Positions 8,375 to 16,318 of a stretch of DNA of 26,011 nt are shown piece after piece. The notes beneath the pieces were generated by a model that was not told the origin of the DNA, did no database searches, and saw nothing but the letters and a program-made list of their open reading frames with translations. Positions within the stretch are counted from its first letter, which is position 1; each line of letters opens with the position of its first letter. The position numbers and the translations under genes are program-made. This stretch comes from an uncultured Collinsella sp. GTDB lineage: Bacteria; Actinomycetota; Coriobacteriia; Coriobacteriales; Coriobacteriaceae. The stretch is from the NCBI GenBank assembly GCA_902496005.1, contig CABUZI010000009.1, positions 1-26,011 of the forward strand. Reading direction: 5' to 3'.

Positions 8375-9391
8375 ATGACTGATTCGGTTTTCCAGGGTCG
8401 CCACCTGCTCTCCACGAGGGACTACACCAGGGACGAGCTCATGTGGCTCATCGGCTTCGCCGAGCACCTCAAGGACCTCAAGAAGCAGAACGTCCCGCAC
8501 CGCTACCTCGAGGGCAAGAACGTCGCGCTGCTCTTCGAGAAGACCTCCACCCGCACCCGCGCAGCCTTCACCACCGCCTGCATCGACCTGGGCGCCCACC
8601 CCGAGTACCTGGGCAAGGGCGACATCCAGCTGGGCAAGAAGGAGACGGTCCTCGACACCGCCAAGGTGCTCGGCTCCATGTTCGACGCCATCGAGTTCCG
8701 CGGCTTCAAGCAGGAGCACGTCGAGCAGCTCGCCGAGCACTCCGGCGTGCCCGTCTGGAACGGCCTCACTGACCGCGAGCACCCCACGCAGATGCTCGCC
8801 GACTTCATGACCATCAAGGAGCACTTCGGCAGGCTCGAGGGCCTCACGCTCGCCTACTGCGGCCAGGGTCGCAACAACGTCCAGAACTCCCTGATGATCA
8901 CCTCCGCCATCCTCGGTGTGAACTACGTCAACGCCACCCCCAAGGAGCTCGAGCCCGACCCCGAGATCGTCGCCCTCGCGCAGAAGTTCGCCGCCGAGTC
9001 CGGCGCGACCATCCGCGTCACCAACGACCCCGTGGACGCCGTCCGCGGCGCCGACGCCGTCTACACCAACGTCTGGGCGGCCATGGGCGAGGAGTCCCAG
9101 TTCGCCGAGCGCGTCCGCCTGATGTCCCCGTTCCAGGTCAACGCCGAGCTCGTCTCCCACATCGAGAACCCCGACTGGATCTTCCTGCACTGCCTCCCGG
9201 CCTTCCACAACGCCGAGACCGAGTACGCCGCCAAGATCAAGGAGGAGCACGGCATCGAGGCCATGGAGTGCACCGACGACGTGATCTACAGCGAGCACTC
9301 CCGCTGCTTCGAGGAGGCCGAGAACCGCATGCACACCATCAAGGCCATCATGGCCGCGACCCTCGGCAACCTCTACATCCCGCGCGTCTAA
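8375..9391 (+). CDS. arcB: Ornithine carbamoyltransferase-like enzyme (variant SMG loop)
   Basis: 338-residue transcarbamylase of ornithine carbamoyltransferase length and order. Carbamoyl-phosphate motifs STRTR (58-62) and HPTQ (136-139) are intact, as are N171, HCLP (272-275) and ENRMH near the C-terminus. In the ornithine loop, where OTCs read D-x-x-x-S-M-G, this protein has N232 and A236 (TNVWAAMG), a notable change. In catabolic pathways the enzyme phosphorolyses citrulline to ornithine and carbamoyl phosphate; substrate here is uncertain. I prefer ATG 8375 over ATG 8369 because AGGA (8362-8365) then has a normal 9-base spacing. Codons end almost always in G or C, implying high expression. 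It precedes a YfcC carrier by 72 bases. Confidence 0.88.
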   Translation: MTDSVFQGRHLLSTRDYTRDELMWLIGFAEHLKDLKKQNVPHRYLEGKNVALLFEKTSTRTRAAFTTACIDLGAHPEYLGKGDIQLGKKETVLDTAKVLGSMFDAIEFRGFKQEHVEQLAEHSGVPVWNGLTDREHPTQMLADFMTIKEHFGRLEGLTLAYCGQGRNNVQNSLMITSAILGVNYVNATPKELEPDPEIVALAQKFAAESGATIRVTNDPVDAVRGADAVYTNVWAAMGEESQFAERVRLMSPFQVNAELVSHIENPDWIFLHCLPAFHNAETEYAAKIKEEHGIEAMECTDDVIYSEHSRCFEEAENRMHTIKAIMAATLGNLYIPRV

Positions 9392-9412
9392 CCGCGCCAC
9401 GGACCGACCGCA

Positions 9413-9442
9413 CGCCGCGGCCCGCCCCTCCGGACCGCGGCG
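9413..9442 (+). repeat. Intercistronic GC hairpin
   Basis: CGCCGCGG (9413-9420) pairs perfectly with CCGCGGCG (9435-9442) in the gap between the carbamoyltransferase and the YfcC carrier. No T run follows, so it is not a standard terminator; it could be an mRNA stability or processing element. Confidence 0.5.
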
Positions 9443-9463
9443 CCTCACGTAAGGAAATACACC

Positions 9464-10981
9464 ATGGCTGAAGAAATCAAGGAAAAGCCGGCGAGGAAGA
9501 AATTCCAGATGCCGAACACCTATGTGATCCTGTTCGCCGTCATCGCCTTCATCGCCCTCCTGACCTGGTTCGTCCCCGGCGGAGCCTACGAGCTCTCCGA
9601 GGGCGGCGACGCCATCGCCGGCACCTACCACGTGGTCGAGAGCAACCCCCAGGGCCTCTGGGACATCTTCATGGCCCCCATCACCGGCATGCTCGGCGGT
9701 GGCACGGTCTCCGGCGCCATTTCGATCTCCCTCACCATCATGCTGTTCGGCAGCTTACTCGAGATGATGGATCGCACCTGCGCGCTCAAGACGGCCATCA
9801 AGCGCATCACTATCGCCAATCAGAACAACATGCATGCGCTGATCGCCATCCTCGTTATCCTGATGGCGTTCTTCGGTACGCTCGAAGGCGCCTATGAGGA
9901 AGGCATCGTCTACTTCCTGATGTTCGTGCCCGTCATCCTGGCCCTCGGCCTCGATACGGTCACCGCGATCATGATCGTCGTCCTCGGCACCCAGATCGGC
10001 TGCCTCTCGTCGATCATTAACCCGTTCTCCACGGGCATCGCATCGGGTATCGCCGGCATCTCCCCTGGCGAGGGCATGATTCCCCGCATCGCGATGTTCG
10101 TCATCTTCACCGGCCTCGTCATCCTCCTGATCTGCCGCTACGCCGACAAGATCAAGGCGCATCCCGAGAAGTCCGTCCAGTTCTTCCGGCGCGAGCAGGA
10201 CCTCAAGGAGTTCCCCGCCGCCGACGACGAGGACCTCACCCTCACCGGTCGCCAGAAGGGCGCGCTCGCACTGTTCGTACTTACCTTCGTCTTTATGATC
10301 GTCGGTCTGACCCCCTGGACCTCCCTCAACCCCGAGTGGACGTTCTTCGAGGACTTCGTCGCATGGGTCGCCGCAACCCCGGTCCTGCGCAACGTCCTGG
10401 GCACCGACATCACCGCCTTCGGAAACTGGTATTTCCCCGAGCTCTCGATGATCACCCTGATCATGGTCATCCTCATCGGCGTAGTCATGCACTATGATGC
10501 CGACACTATCATCGATACGATTCTCAAGGGCGCCTCCGGCCTGGTCTCCACCGCCTTCGTCGTGCCGCTGGCACGCGGCATCCAGGTCGTCATGGACAAC
10601 GGCCAGATCACCCCGTCCATCCTCAACATGTGCGAGAACGCGCTGGCCTCCCTGCCGCCCTTCGCCTTCGTCGTCGTCGCCCTGGTCTGCTACTTCCTCA
10701 TCGCCTGCCTGATCCCCAGCTCCACCGGCCTCGCCGCCGCCACCATGGGCATCATGGGCACGCTGTCCACCTTCGCCGGCGTCGACGTCTACATCATGGT
10801 CATCATCTACCTCATGGCGCTCGGCCTGGCCAAGATGATCACCCCGTGCTCCATCGTCGTCATGACGTGCACGGCCGCGGCGCACATGAGCTACGGCGAC
10901 TGGGTCAAGAAGATCGCCCCCATCGTCGCCGTCCTGTTCGCCGCCTGCTGCGCCTTCCTCTGCGTCCTCGTGATGCTCTAG
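9464..10981 (+). CDS. YfcC/DcuC-family carrier, first copy
   Basis: 505-residue membrane carrier of the YfcC (PF03606, DcuC-like) family with roughly 11-12 hydrophobic helices and a charged cytoplasmic loop around 225-260. Family signatures seen are the FVPGGAYE segment near the N-terminus, a GTLEGAYEEGIVYF stretch, SIINPFSTGIASG in the first half and LIPSSTGLAAATMGI in the second. Members near arginine-catabolic genes are thought to move amino acids such as arginine/ornithine; others move dicarboxylates. The ATG follows AAGGAA with 8 bases spacing. It lies in the run carbamoyltransferase-carrier-hydrolase, so exchange of the guanidino substrate for the amino product is the natural inference. 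Substrate is not proven. Confidence 0.85.
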   Translation: MAEEIKEKPARKKFQMPNTYVILFAVIAFIALLTWFVPGGAYELSEGGDAIAGTYHVVESNPQGLWDIFMAPITGMLGGGTVSGAISISLTIMLFGSLLEMMDRTCALKTAIKRITIANQNNMHALIAILVILMAFFGTLEGAYEEGIVYFLMFVPVILALGLDTVTAIMIVVLGTQIGCLSSIINPFSTGIASGIAGISPGEGMIPRIAMFVIFTGLVILLICRYADKIKAHPEKSVQFFRREQDLKEFPAADDEDLTLTGRQKGALALFVLTFVFMIVGLTPWTSLNPEWTFFEDFVAWVAATPVLRNVLGTDITAFGNWYFPELSMITLIMVILIGVVMHYDADTIIDTILKGASGLVSTAFVVPLARGIQVVMDNGQITPSILNMCENALASLPPFAFVVVALVCYFLIACLIPSSTGLAAATMGIMGTLSTFAGVDVYIMVIIYLMALGLAKMITPCSIVVMTCTAAAHMSYGDWVKKIAPIVAVLFAACCAFLCVLVML

Positions 10982-11011
10982 GTCTAGGCGCTACTCCCCC
11001 GCGGGAATCCT

Positions 11012-11050
11012 CGCGCGGCGGGCAAGCCCCTCCGTTTTTCCCGCCGCGCG
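11012..11050 (+). repeat. Strong GC hairpin between YfcC carrier and guanidino hydrolase
   Basis: CGCGCGGCGGG (11012-11022) is a perfect 11-bp complement of CCCGCCGCGCG (11040-11050). A TTTTT run lies inside the loop rather than after the stem, so it is not a classical terminator. It may attenuate or separate expression of the two genes. Confidence 0.6.
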
Positions 11051-11093
11051 CATTCCACCTAAGGTATGTAGGTCTTAAAGAAAGGAACCTGCC

Positions 11094-11951
11094 ATGTCTG
11101 AAGAGAAAATCTACGTCTCCAACGCCACCAATCCGCTCAAAAAGGTCATGATGTGCTCGCCGAAGTACTACACCTTCAACGGCATCAACGTCATCACCTC
11201 CGAATGGATGAAGAAGGGCGATACCGAACAGAACGACATCATGGTCAAGGAATGGCAGATGCTCGTTGACGCCTACAAGGATAACGGCATCGAGGTCGTC
11301 GAGGTCGAGGCCAACCCCAAGTACGAGGTCATGACCTTTGCCCGCGACTATGGTTGCATGATCAAGGAAGGCGCCGTCATGGGCCACTTCCGTCATCCGG
11401 TCCGCCAGATCGAGGCCCAGTCCTATGAGGCAAAGCTTAAGGAGATGGGTGTCCCCATCGTCGCCCGCGTTAACGCAGGTTGCATGGAGGGCGGCGACTT
11501 CTGGATGATCGATGAGCATACGCTCGCCTGGGGCATGGTCGATCGTACCGATGAACAGGGAGTCGCCAGCCTCCGCCATCAGCTCGAGAAGTTTGGCTAT
11601 ACCGTCGTCGGCGTTCCCTGCCCGCCCGACAACCTGCACCTTGACATGATCTTTAACATCGTCGCTCCCCAAGTTGCGCTCGCTTGCATTGACCAGCTGC
11701 CCTATAACTTCCTGCAGATGCTCAAGCGCCGCGGCTTCGAGCTCATCCCCGTCGCCAGTGAGGATATGTACAAGCACGGCTGCAACGTCCAGTGCATCGG
11801 CAACAACAAGGTCGTTGCCATCGAGAAGAACAAGCACATCAACGACAAGATGCGCGCTCTGGGCATCGAGGTCATCGACGTGCCGCTCGACCAGATCCTG
11901 CACGCCGGCGGCGGCCCGCACTGCCTGACCCAGCCGATCGAGCGTCCGTAG
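11094..11951 (+). CDS. Compact arginine-deiminase-superfamily (guanidino) hydrolase
   Basis: 285-residue cytoplasmic enzyme of the amidinotransferase/arginine deiminase fold. Candidate catalytic elements are in family order: FARD (82-85), MEGGDF with E132/D135, LHLD with H182 and D184, and the nucleophile C277 in GGGPHCLTQ. The length is close to dimethylarginine dimethylaminohydrolase (about 255) and far below classical arginine deiminase ArcA (about 410). It should hydrolyse a guanidino group to a ureido group. Placed between a carbamoyltransferase/carrier pair and with a carbamate kinase in the window, it is the likely first step of an arginine-deiminase-type pathway; arginine, an N-methylated arginine or another guanidino compound are all possible. 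GAAAGGAA (11080-11087) precedes the ATG. Confidence 0.8.
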   Translation: MSEEKIYVSNATNPLKKVMMCSPKYYTFNGINVITSEWMKKGDTEQNDIMVKEWQMLVDAYKDNGIEVVEVEANPKYEVMTFARDYGCMIKEGAVMGHFRHPVRQIEAQSYEAKLKEMGVPIVARVNAGCMEGGDFWMIDEHTLAWGMVDRTDEQGVASLRHQLEKFGYTVVGVPCPPDNLHLDMIFNIVAPQVALACIDQLPYNFLQMLKRRGFELIPVASEDMYKHGCNVQCIGNNKVVAIEKNKHINDKMRALGIEVIDVPLDQILHAGGGPHCLTQPIERP

Positions 11952-11993
11952 TCCGAACGTTTCGCCTGGACAGTATTTGTCCGAGCCTCTCAT

Positions 11994-12037
11994 GGGGCGC
12001 CGCTCCGCTGGATTCCGGCGCTGCGGCGCCCCTTTTT
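11994..12037 (+). terminator. Rho-independent terminator after the guanidino hydrolase
   Basis: GGGGCGCCGC (11994-12003) pairs perfectly with GCGGCGCCCC (12023-12032), followed by TTTTT (12033-12037). It lies 43 bases past the hydrolase stop. A small CCCCT/AGGGG hairpin (12047-12059) follows, close to the ribosome site of the next gene. Confidence 0.9.
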
Positions 12038-12072
12038 ACCCACAAGCCCCTCAAAGGGGAAAGGAAGCACCC

Positions 12073-13080
12073 ATGAAGATCTTGATCAGCGATTATGCCG
12101 AGAGCATGATGCCCCAGCACGACCTCGAAACCGAGACCCTCAAATCTCATCTGGGTGAGGATATCGATGTTGAGGTTTACGCGTATACCGATGAGGCACG
12201 CGAGGAGTTCTACGAGCATCTTGCCGATGCCGACGCTCTGCTCACTGCCTTCATCAAGGTGGACAAGGAAGCGTTCGAGCACGCTCCCAACCTCAAGGTC
12301 ATCGCCATCAACGCCACCGGCTATGACAACGTAGACATGGACGAGGCAACTGCGCGCGGCGTGGGCGTCTGCCCCGTCGGCGAATACTGCACCTGGGATG
12401 TCTCCGAAAGCGCCATCGCCTATATGTACGCGCTCAACAAGAACTTCAAGTTCTACATCGGTCAGATTGAGCAGGAGCACCGTTGGGATTACGCCGCGGC
12501 TCCCGAGGTGCCTCGTCTTGAAGACCAGACCCTCGGCATCTTTGGTTTTGGCAAAATCGGCAAGTGCACCGCCCGTAAAGCCAAGGGCCTTGTCAAGCGC
12601 ATCATCTCCAACGACCCCTTTATCGACCAGAACCTTTTTGGGCAAAACGGTGTCGAGCAGGCCGAGATCGACGAGGTTTTGGCCGAGGCCGACATCATTA
12701 TCAATCATATGAATCTTAACGAGACGAACTATCATTACTTTGACGCCGAGAAGTTCGCCAAGATGAAGAAAAAGCCCATCGTCATTAACCTGGGCCGTGG
12801 CCTCTGCATGGACGAACCCGCTCTTATCGAAGCTCTCGATTCTGGCCAGATTCGCGCGTTTGGCGCCGATGTTCTGTATGACGAGACGCCCGACCTGGCA
12901 AACCACCCGCTCGTTGGCCGCGACAACGTGATTATCACGCCGCACTCTGCGTTCTATTCGTCTTCGTCGCTACGCGACCTCATGATCTTCCCGTGCAACA
13001 ACATCGGACACTTCCTCAAGGGCGAAAAGGACCAGCTCTTCAAGTTGGTTAACGACGTTCCTGTCGTAAACGTGTTGTAG
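12073..13080 (+). CDS. D-isomer-specific 2-hydroxyacid dehydrogenase
   Basis: 335-residue NAD-dependent D-2-hydroxyacid dehydrogenase, related to D-lactate dehydrogenase. The Rossmann motif GFGKIG (158-163) has the NAD-selecting acidic residue D181 at the end of the second strand. The catalytic triad is R242 (NLGRG), E271 (YDETP) and H291 (TPHSAF). It reduces a 2-keto acid to the D-hydroxy acid while regenerating NAD+, a redox sink in fermentation. Start ATG follows GGGGAAAGGAAG. A strong terminator separates it from the hydrolase upstream, so it may be transcribed by read-through or from its own promoter; it ends in an excellent terminator. Whether it serves amino acid catabolism or general lactate formation cannot be told. 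Confidence 0.87.
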   Translation: MKILISDYAESMMPQHDLETETLKSHLGEDIDVEVYAYTDEAREEFYEHLADADALLTAFIKVDKEAFEHAPNLKVIAINATGYDNVDMDEATARGVGVCPVGEYCTWDVSESAIAYMYALNKNFKFYIGQIEQEHRWDYAAAPEVPRLEDQTLGIFGFGKIGKCTARKAKGLVKRIISNDPFIDQNLFGQNGVEQAEIDEVLAEADIIINHMNLNETNYHYFDAEKFAKMKKKPIVINLGRGLCMDEPALIEALDSGQIRAFGADVLYDETPDLANHPLVGRDNVIITPHSAFYSSSSLRDLMIFPCNNIGHFLKGEKDQLFKLVNDVPVVNVL

Positions 13081-13111
13081 GAGCTTAAACTGCTTCCAGA
13101 ACACGTGGCTC

Positions 13112-13146
13112 AACGGGATGAAGGCCTATTCTTCATCCCGTTTTAT
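13112..13146 (+). terminator. Rho-independent terminator after the hydroxyacid dehydrogenase
   Basis: AACGGGATGAAG (13112-13123) pairs perfectly over 12 bp with CTTCATCCCGTT (13131-13142), then TTATT. It starts 31 bases past the stop. Confidence 0.92.
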
Positions 13147-13511
13147 TGCTCCCCCTATCGTCTAAGCGACGTGCAGTCGCCGCGAACCAAAACAGCAGGG
13201 GCCACCAGACCAACAGAAAAGGGATCACTAGGGACCAGTCCTTAAAAATACCCGCATCTATATGCGACAACGTATATCACATTGTACGTTTACCGATAGG
13301 TCGGCTCGTTTGCGGAATACATGCCACCATAGATGTCCTCACATACTCACCGGATGGTATTATTGATATGTGATGCACGCTTTATTAAACGCATTACTTC
13401 CCCGACTTGAAGGGTGCAGCTTTCAAGTCGACAACAGAGTCAAGACCTTATTGATTAACGAGAGCCCCGTCTCCCATGGCGGAGGCAGGGCTTTCCGTGA
13501 AGGAGCTTTGT
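13147..13511 (+). promoter_or_regulatory. Leader region of the second YfcC carrier
   Basis: No gene is seen in these 365 bases. A dyad ACAAyGT-N5-ACrTTGT lies at 13267-13285 and overlaps ACGTATATCACA (13270-13281), which nearly matches ACGTATATCGCA (6849-6860) upstream of the PucR gene, so a shared operator is possible. A hairpin CGACTTGAA/TTCAAGTCG (13403-13411, 13422-13430) follows. Nearer the gene, an imperfect GC stem spans 13464-13491 before AAGGAG (13500-13505). No known riboswitch was recognised. Confidence 0.4.
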
Positions 13512-14990
13512 ATGTCGGATAAGGCTGCCGCATCTGGCAAAGAACGTAAGCCACGCCAGATGCCCTCATCTTTTACCATTCTCTTTGGCTGCCTGTTGCT
13601 CGTGGCCATCGCCTCGTGGGTCGTCTCGTCATTTAGCCCTGACGTGCAGGCCGCAACGCTTGGCAACTTTATGGCTTCTCCCTTCTTGGGCTTTGAGAGC
13701 GCCATGCAGGTCTGCGTGTTCATTCTTGTGCTTGGCGGTTTCCTGGGCGTAGTCCAAAAAACGGGCGCGCTCGACACCGGCATCGCCGTGCTCGTCCGTA
13801 AACTAGGCGGTAATGATCTATTGCTCGTTCCTGTTCTCATGCTCGCCTTTGGCATCTGCGGATCCACGTACGGCATGCTCGAGGAATCCGTCCCCTTCTA
13901 CCTGCTCCTGGCATCGGTCACGTTTGCCATGGGTTGGGATCCGCTCGTTGGATGCATGGTAGTTCTCATGGGCTGCAGCCTTGGCGTTTTGGGATCGACG
14001 GTCAACCCGTTTTCGACCGGACTCGCGCTTGATGCTCTCAAGGCAGCCGGCATCCCCTATGACCAGGGACTCATGATCGGCATCGGTCTGGTTATGTTCG
14101 CCATCGCCGAGATTTCGGGCATCATTTTTGTCATGCGGTATGCCAAGCGCGTCCGCACCGACCGCGCCGCCTCATCGCTCACCCCCGAGGAATGGGAGAC
14201 CGCCGAGCGTCTCTACGGCGACAAGAACGGCGATTCCGCCGAGGACGCGCACGTCGAGCTTTCCAAAATTCAAAAGCGCGTCCTTGTTCTCTTCGCCCTC
14301 ACGTTTGTCGTCATGATCATCGGCTTTATTCCGTGGCAGACATTCGGAGTTGGCCTATTTGATATCGGCGCCAAGGGCGATGACCTCAGCACCGCATGGA
14401 GCGCACTTTTGACTGGCCTGCCACTTGGTCAGTGGTACTTTACCGAATGCGGCATCTGGTTCTTCACCATGACAATTATTATCGGCAAGGTTGCCGGTAT
14501 GCAGGAGAAAGAACTCGTCGACACCATCCTGCACGGCTGCGCCGACCTTGTTTCTGTCGCGCTCGTCGTCGCCGTCGCCCGCGGCGTCTCCGTGCTCATG
14601 TCCATCACCGGACTCGATGTGTGGATCCTCACCAACGCCGCCAACGCGCTCGCCGGCGTATCCGCCACAGTCTTTGCCCCGCTCTCCTATGCGCTCTACT
14701 TTGCCCTGTCTTTCCTCATCCCCTCGAGTACGGGCATGGCAACCGTCTCGATGCCTATCATGGGACCGTTGGCGGCATCCTTAGGCTTTGCCCCCGAAGC
14801 CATGGTCGCAATCTACCTCGCCACACACGGCGTTGTAGCGATGATCACTCCCACATGCGGGTCCATCATGGCTGGCCTCGAGCTTGCCCAGGTAAGCTAC
14901 GCGACCTACATCAAGACGGCCGCCAAATACATGGTCCTGCTTACCGTGATTACCGTTTCGTTTGTCACCGTGCTGATGCTCGTTTTGTAA
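13512..14990 (+). CDS. YfcC/DcuC-family carrier, second copy
   Basis: 492-residue carrier of the same YfcC family as the protein at 9464-10981, with the matching landmarks GSTVNPFSTGLAL and LIPSSTGMATVSMPIM and a charged central loop (about 205-255). It has about 11-12 hydrophobic helices. The start ATG 13512 (MSDKAAASG) is set by AAGGAG six bases upstream; the in-frame ATG at 13476 would put that ribosome site inside the gene and has none of its own. It is monocistronic, between its own long leader and a good terminator, unlike the first copy. The two copies differ widely in sequence, so they probably carry different substrates; amino acids or dicarboxylates are the usual guesses. Confidence 0.85.
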   Translation: MSDKAAASGKERKPRQMPSSFTILFGCLLLVAIASWVVSSFSPDVQAATLGNFMASPFLGFESAMQVCVFILVLGGFLGVVQKTGALDTGIAVLVRKLGGNDLLLVPVLMLAFGICGSTYGMLEESVPFYLLLASVTFAMGWDPLVGCMVVLMGCSLGVLGSTVNPFSTGLALDALKAAGIPYDQGLMIGIGLVMFAIAEISGIIFVMRYAKRVRTDRAASSLTPEEWETAERLYGDKNGDSAEDAHVELSKIQKRVLVLFALTFVVMIIGFIPWQTFGVGLFDIGAKGDDLSTAWSALLTGLPLGQWYFTECGIWFFTMTIIIGKVAGMQEKELVDTILHGCADLVSVALVVAVARGVSVLMSITGLDVWILTNAANALAGVSATVFAPLSYALYFALSFLIPSSTGMATVSMPIMGPLAASLGFAPEAMVAIYLATHGVVAMITPTCGSIMAGLELAQVSYATYIKTAAKYMVLLTVITVSFVTVLMLVL

Positions 14991-15020
14991 TCGGCGGGCG
15001 CACCACAAATCACATCTTTT

Positions 15021-15050
15021 GAAAGGGGCCCAAAGAGCCCCTTTCTCTTA
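15021..15050 (+). terminator. Rho-independent terminator after the second YfcC carrier
   Basis: GAAAGGGGC (15021-15029) pairs perfectly with GCCCCTTTC (15037-15045), followed by TCTTA. Between it and the next gene, GCGCCAAA (15075-15082) and TTTGGCGC (15113-15120), with adjoining CTCG/CGAG, can form a second, longer-loop hairpin without a T run. Confidence 0.85.
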
Positions 15051-15187
15051 GCTCGAGGAGGGTGTCGCTTTATAGCGCCAAACTCGCCCCCGTTCGTGCC
15101 GTTTACCGAGCTTTTGGCGCGCGCACGCATTTGTTGTACATCTTTTTTGTAGGATAGACGGGTTATACATGAGGCAAGGCGGTTTAA

Positions 15188-16318
15188 ATGGCATATGGTT
15201 TTAACGACGGCGATCAACGGCGACAGAGCGTTCGCCTTGCCGGTCGCGCTACGCCGACGCCCGGAAGCTCGTCTTCTTCCACCGCCGCCAGCCCGCAGTA
15301 TCCAAGCAGCTCGCAACGGCAGCCCCGCCCTACGCCTCGGCAAAACACCAGCGGTTCTGAGACTCGAGGGCAGGCTAGTACCGCTGCGACTCGCAGACGC
15401 GACGGTGCCGTCGCTTCGAGCAGATCCAACGCTAAAACCGAACGGCGCAGTCGCAGTACCGATCAACGCCAAAGCACGCGCTCTTTCACGGGCACGCGCC
15501 AGCGCCAGACCGATGTGCCGCAACTGCGTCGCAACGGTCGCCCCCAGCCCGGCATCTTTGTCCGCCGTTCTTTTTCGCGCCCGCAGAACGGACGCAGCGG
15601 TCTGAGCTCTCGCCCGGCATCTCGAGCCGGCTCCGGCGCTCCCGCTCTACCCTTCCGCCGCGCACGCATCGCGCTTTGCTCCATCGTCGCGTGCCTGCTC
15701 TTTTTATTTTTAGGCTCGTGTATCTCCCACGGATCAGCCGGTCTCGAGCCCACCGCCGAGGACAAGCTGCTCAAGGCCCCCGTCGCGCCCGGTTATTCTT
15801 TCGCCTTTTCGACCCCGCGCTCGCAATGGCAAGCCGGCACGATGCCCCATATCTATCAGATCGACCCTGCATGGTCGGAGCTGCCTTACGCCGGCGGTAC
15901 CATCCGCCAAAATGCTTGCGGACCTACGTGCCTCACCATGGTCTATATCTTTAAGACGGGACGCACCGATATGACTCCCGTCGATATGTGCGCGCTTTCC
16001 GAGGCAGGCAATTACGCCCCCACCGGTGCAACCGAATGGTCGTTTATGACGAGCGGTGCGTGGCAGTTGGGACTTAACGGAACGGAGCTTCATAACGATC
16101 GCGACTCGATGACTCAGGCGCTGCGTTCGGGAGCGCCCGTCATCGCCGCCGTTCGGCCGGGCACCTTTACCAACGTGGGCCACTACATTGTACTTTACGG
16201 TATTGACGACGCCGACCAGATTGAAGTCTTCGATCCCAACTCGGCCAGCCGCAGCGCCCGGCGCTGGGGCGTCGTAGAGGTCCTCAACGAAGTCGAAGCC
16301 ATGTGGGCCTACTACTAG
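15188..16318 (+). CDS. Membrane-anchored C39-like peptidase with basic disordered N-terminus
   Basis: 376 residues. Residues 1-157 are low-complexity, rich in Arg, Ser, Gln and Thr and surely disordered. One hydrophobic helix (about 161-178, ending LFLFLGSC) follows, then an extracellular C39-like cysteine peptidase domain: QIDPAWSELPY, C244 in RQNACGPTCL, H332 in VGHYIVLYGID and D349 in VFDPNS form the Cys-His-Asp set. With positive charge on the N-terminal side, the catalytic domain should face outside. C39-like proteins cleave peptides or remodel the cell surface; the target is unknown. The ATG follows AAGGCGG. The TAG stop directly abuts the repeat island at 16319, so the extreme C-terminus may have been shaped by that insertion. 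No partner gene is obvious. Confidence 0.82.
   Translation: MAYGFNDGDQRRQSVRLAGRATPTPGSSSSSTAASPQYPSSSQRQPRPTPRQNTSGSETRGQASTAATRRRDGAVASSRSNAKTERRSRSTDQRQSTRSFTGTRQRQTDVPQLRRNGRPQPGIFVRRSFSRPQNGRSGLSSRPASRAGSGAPALPFRRARIALCSIVACLLFLFLGSCISHGSAGLEPTAEDKLLKAPVAPGYSFAFSTPRSQWQAGTMPHIYQIDPAWSELPYAGGTIRQNACGPTCLTMVYIFKTGRTDMTPVDMCALSEAGNYAPTGATEWSFMTSGAWQLGLNGTELHNDRDSMTQALRSGAPVIAAVRPGTFTNVGHYIVLYGIDDADQIEVFDPNSASRSARRWGVVEVLNEVEAMWAYY

Noticed and set aside
8261..9631. 456-residue minus-strand frame opposite the carbamoyltransferase
   Set aside because: Shadow produced by extreme G/C third-position bias; long Gly/Leu/Val/Asp-rich sequence with no domain. The same holds for 9755-10885, 10905-11993, 11872-12945 and 22708-23703.
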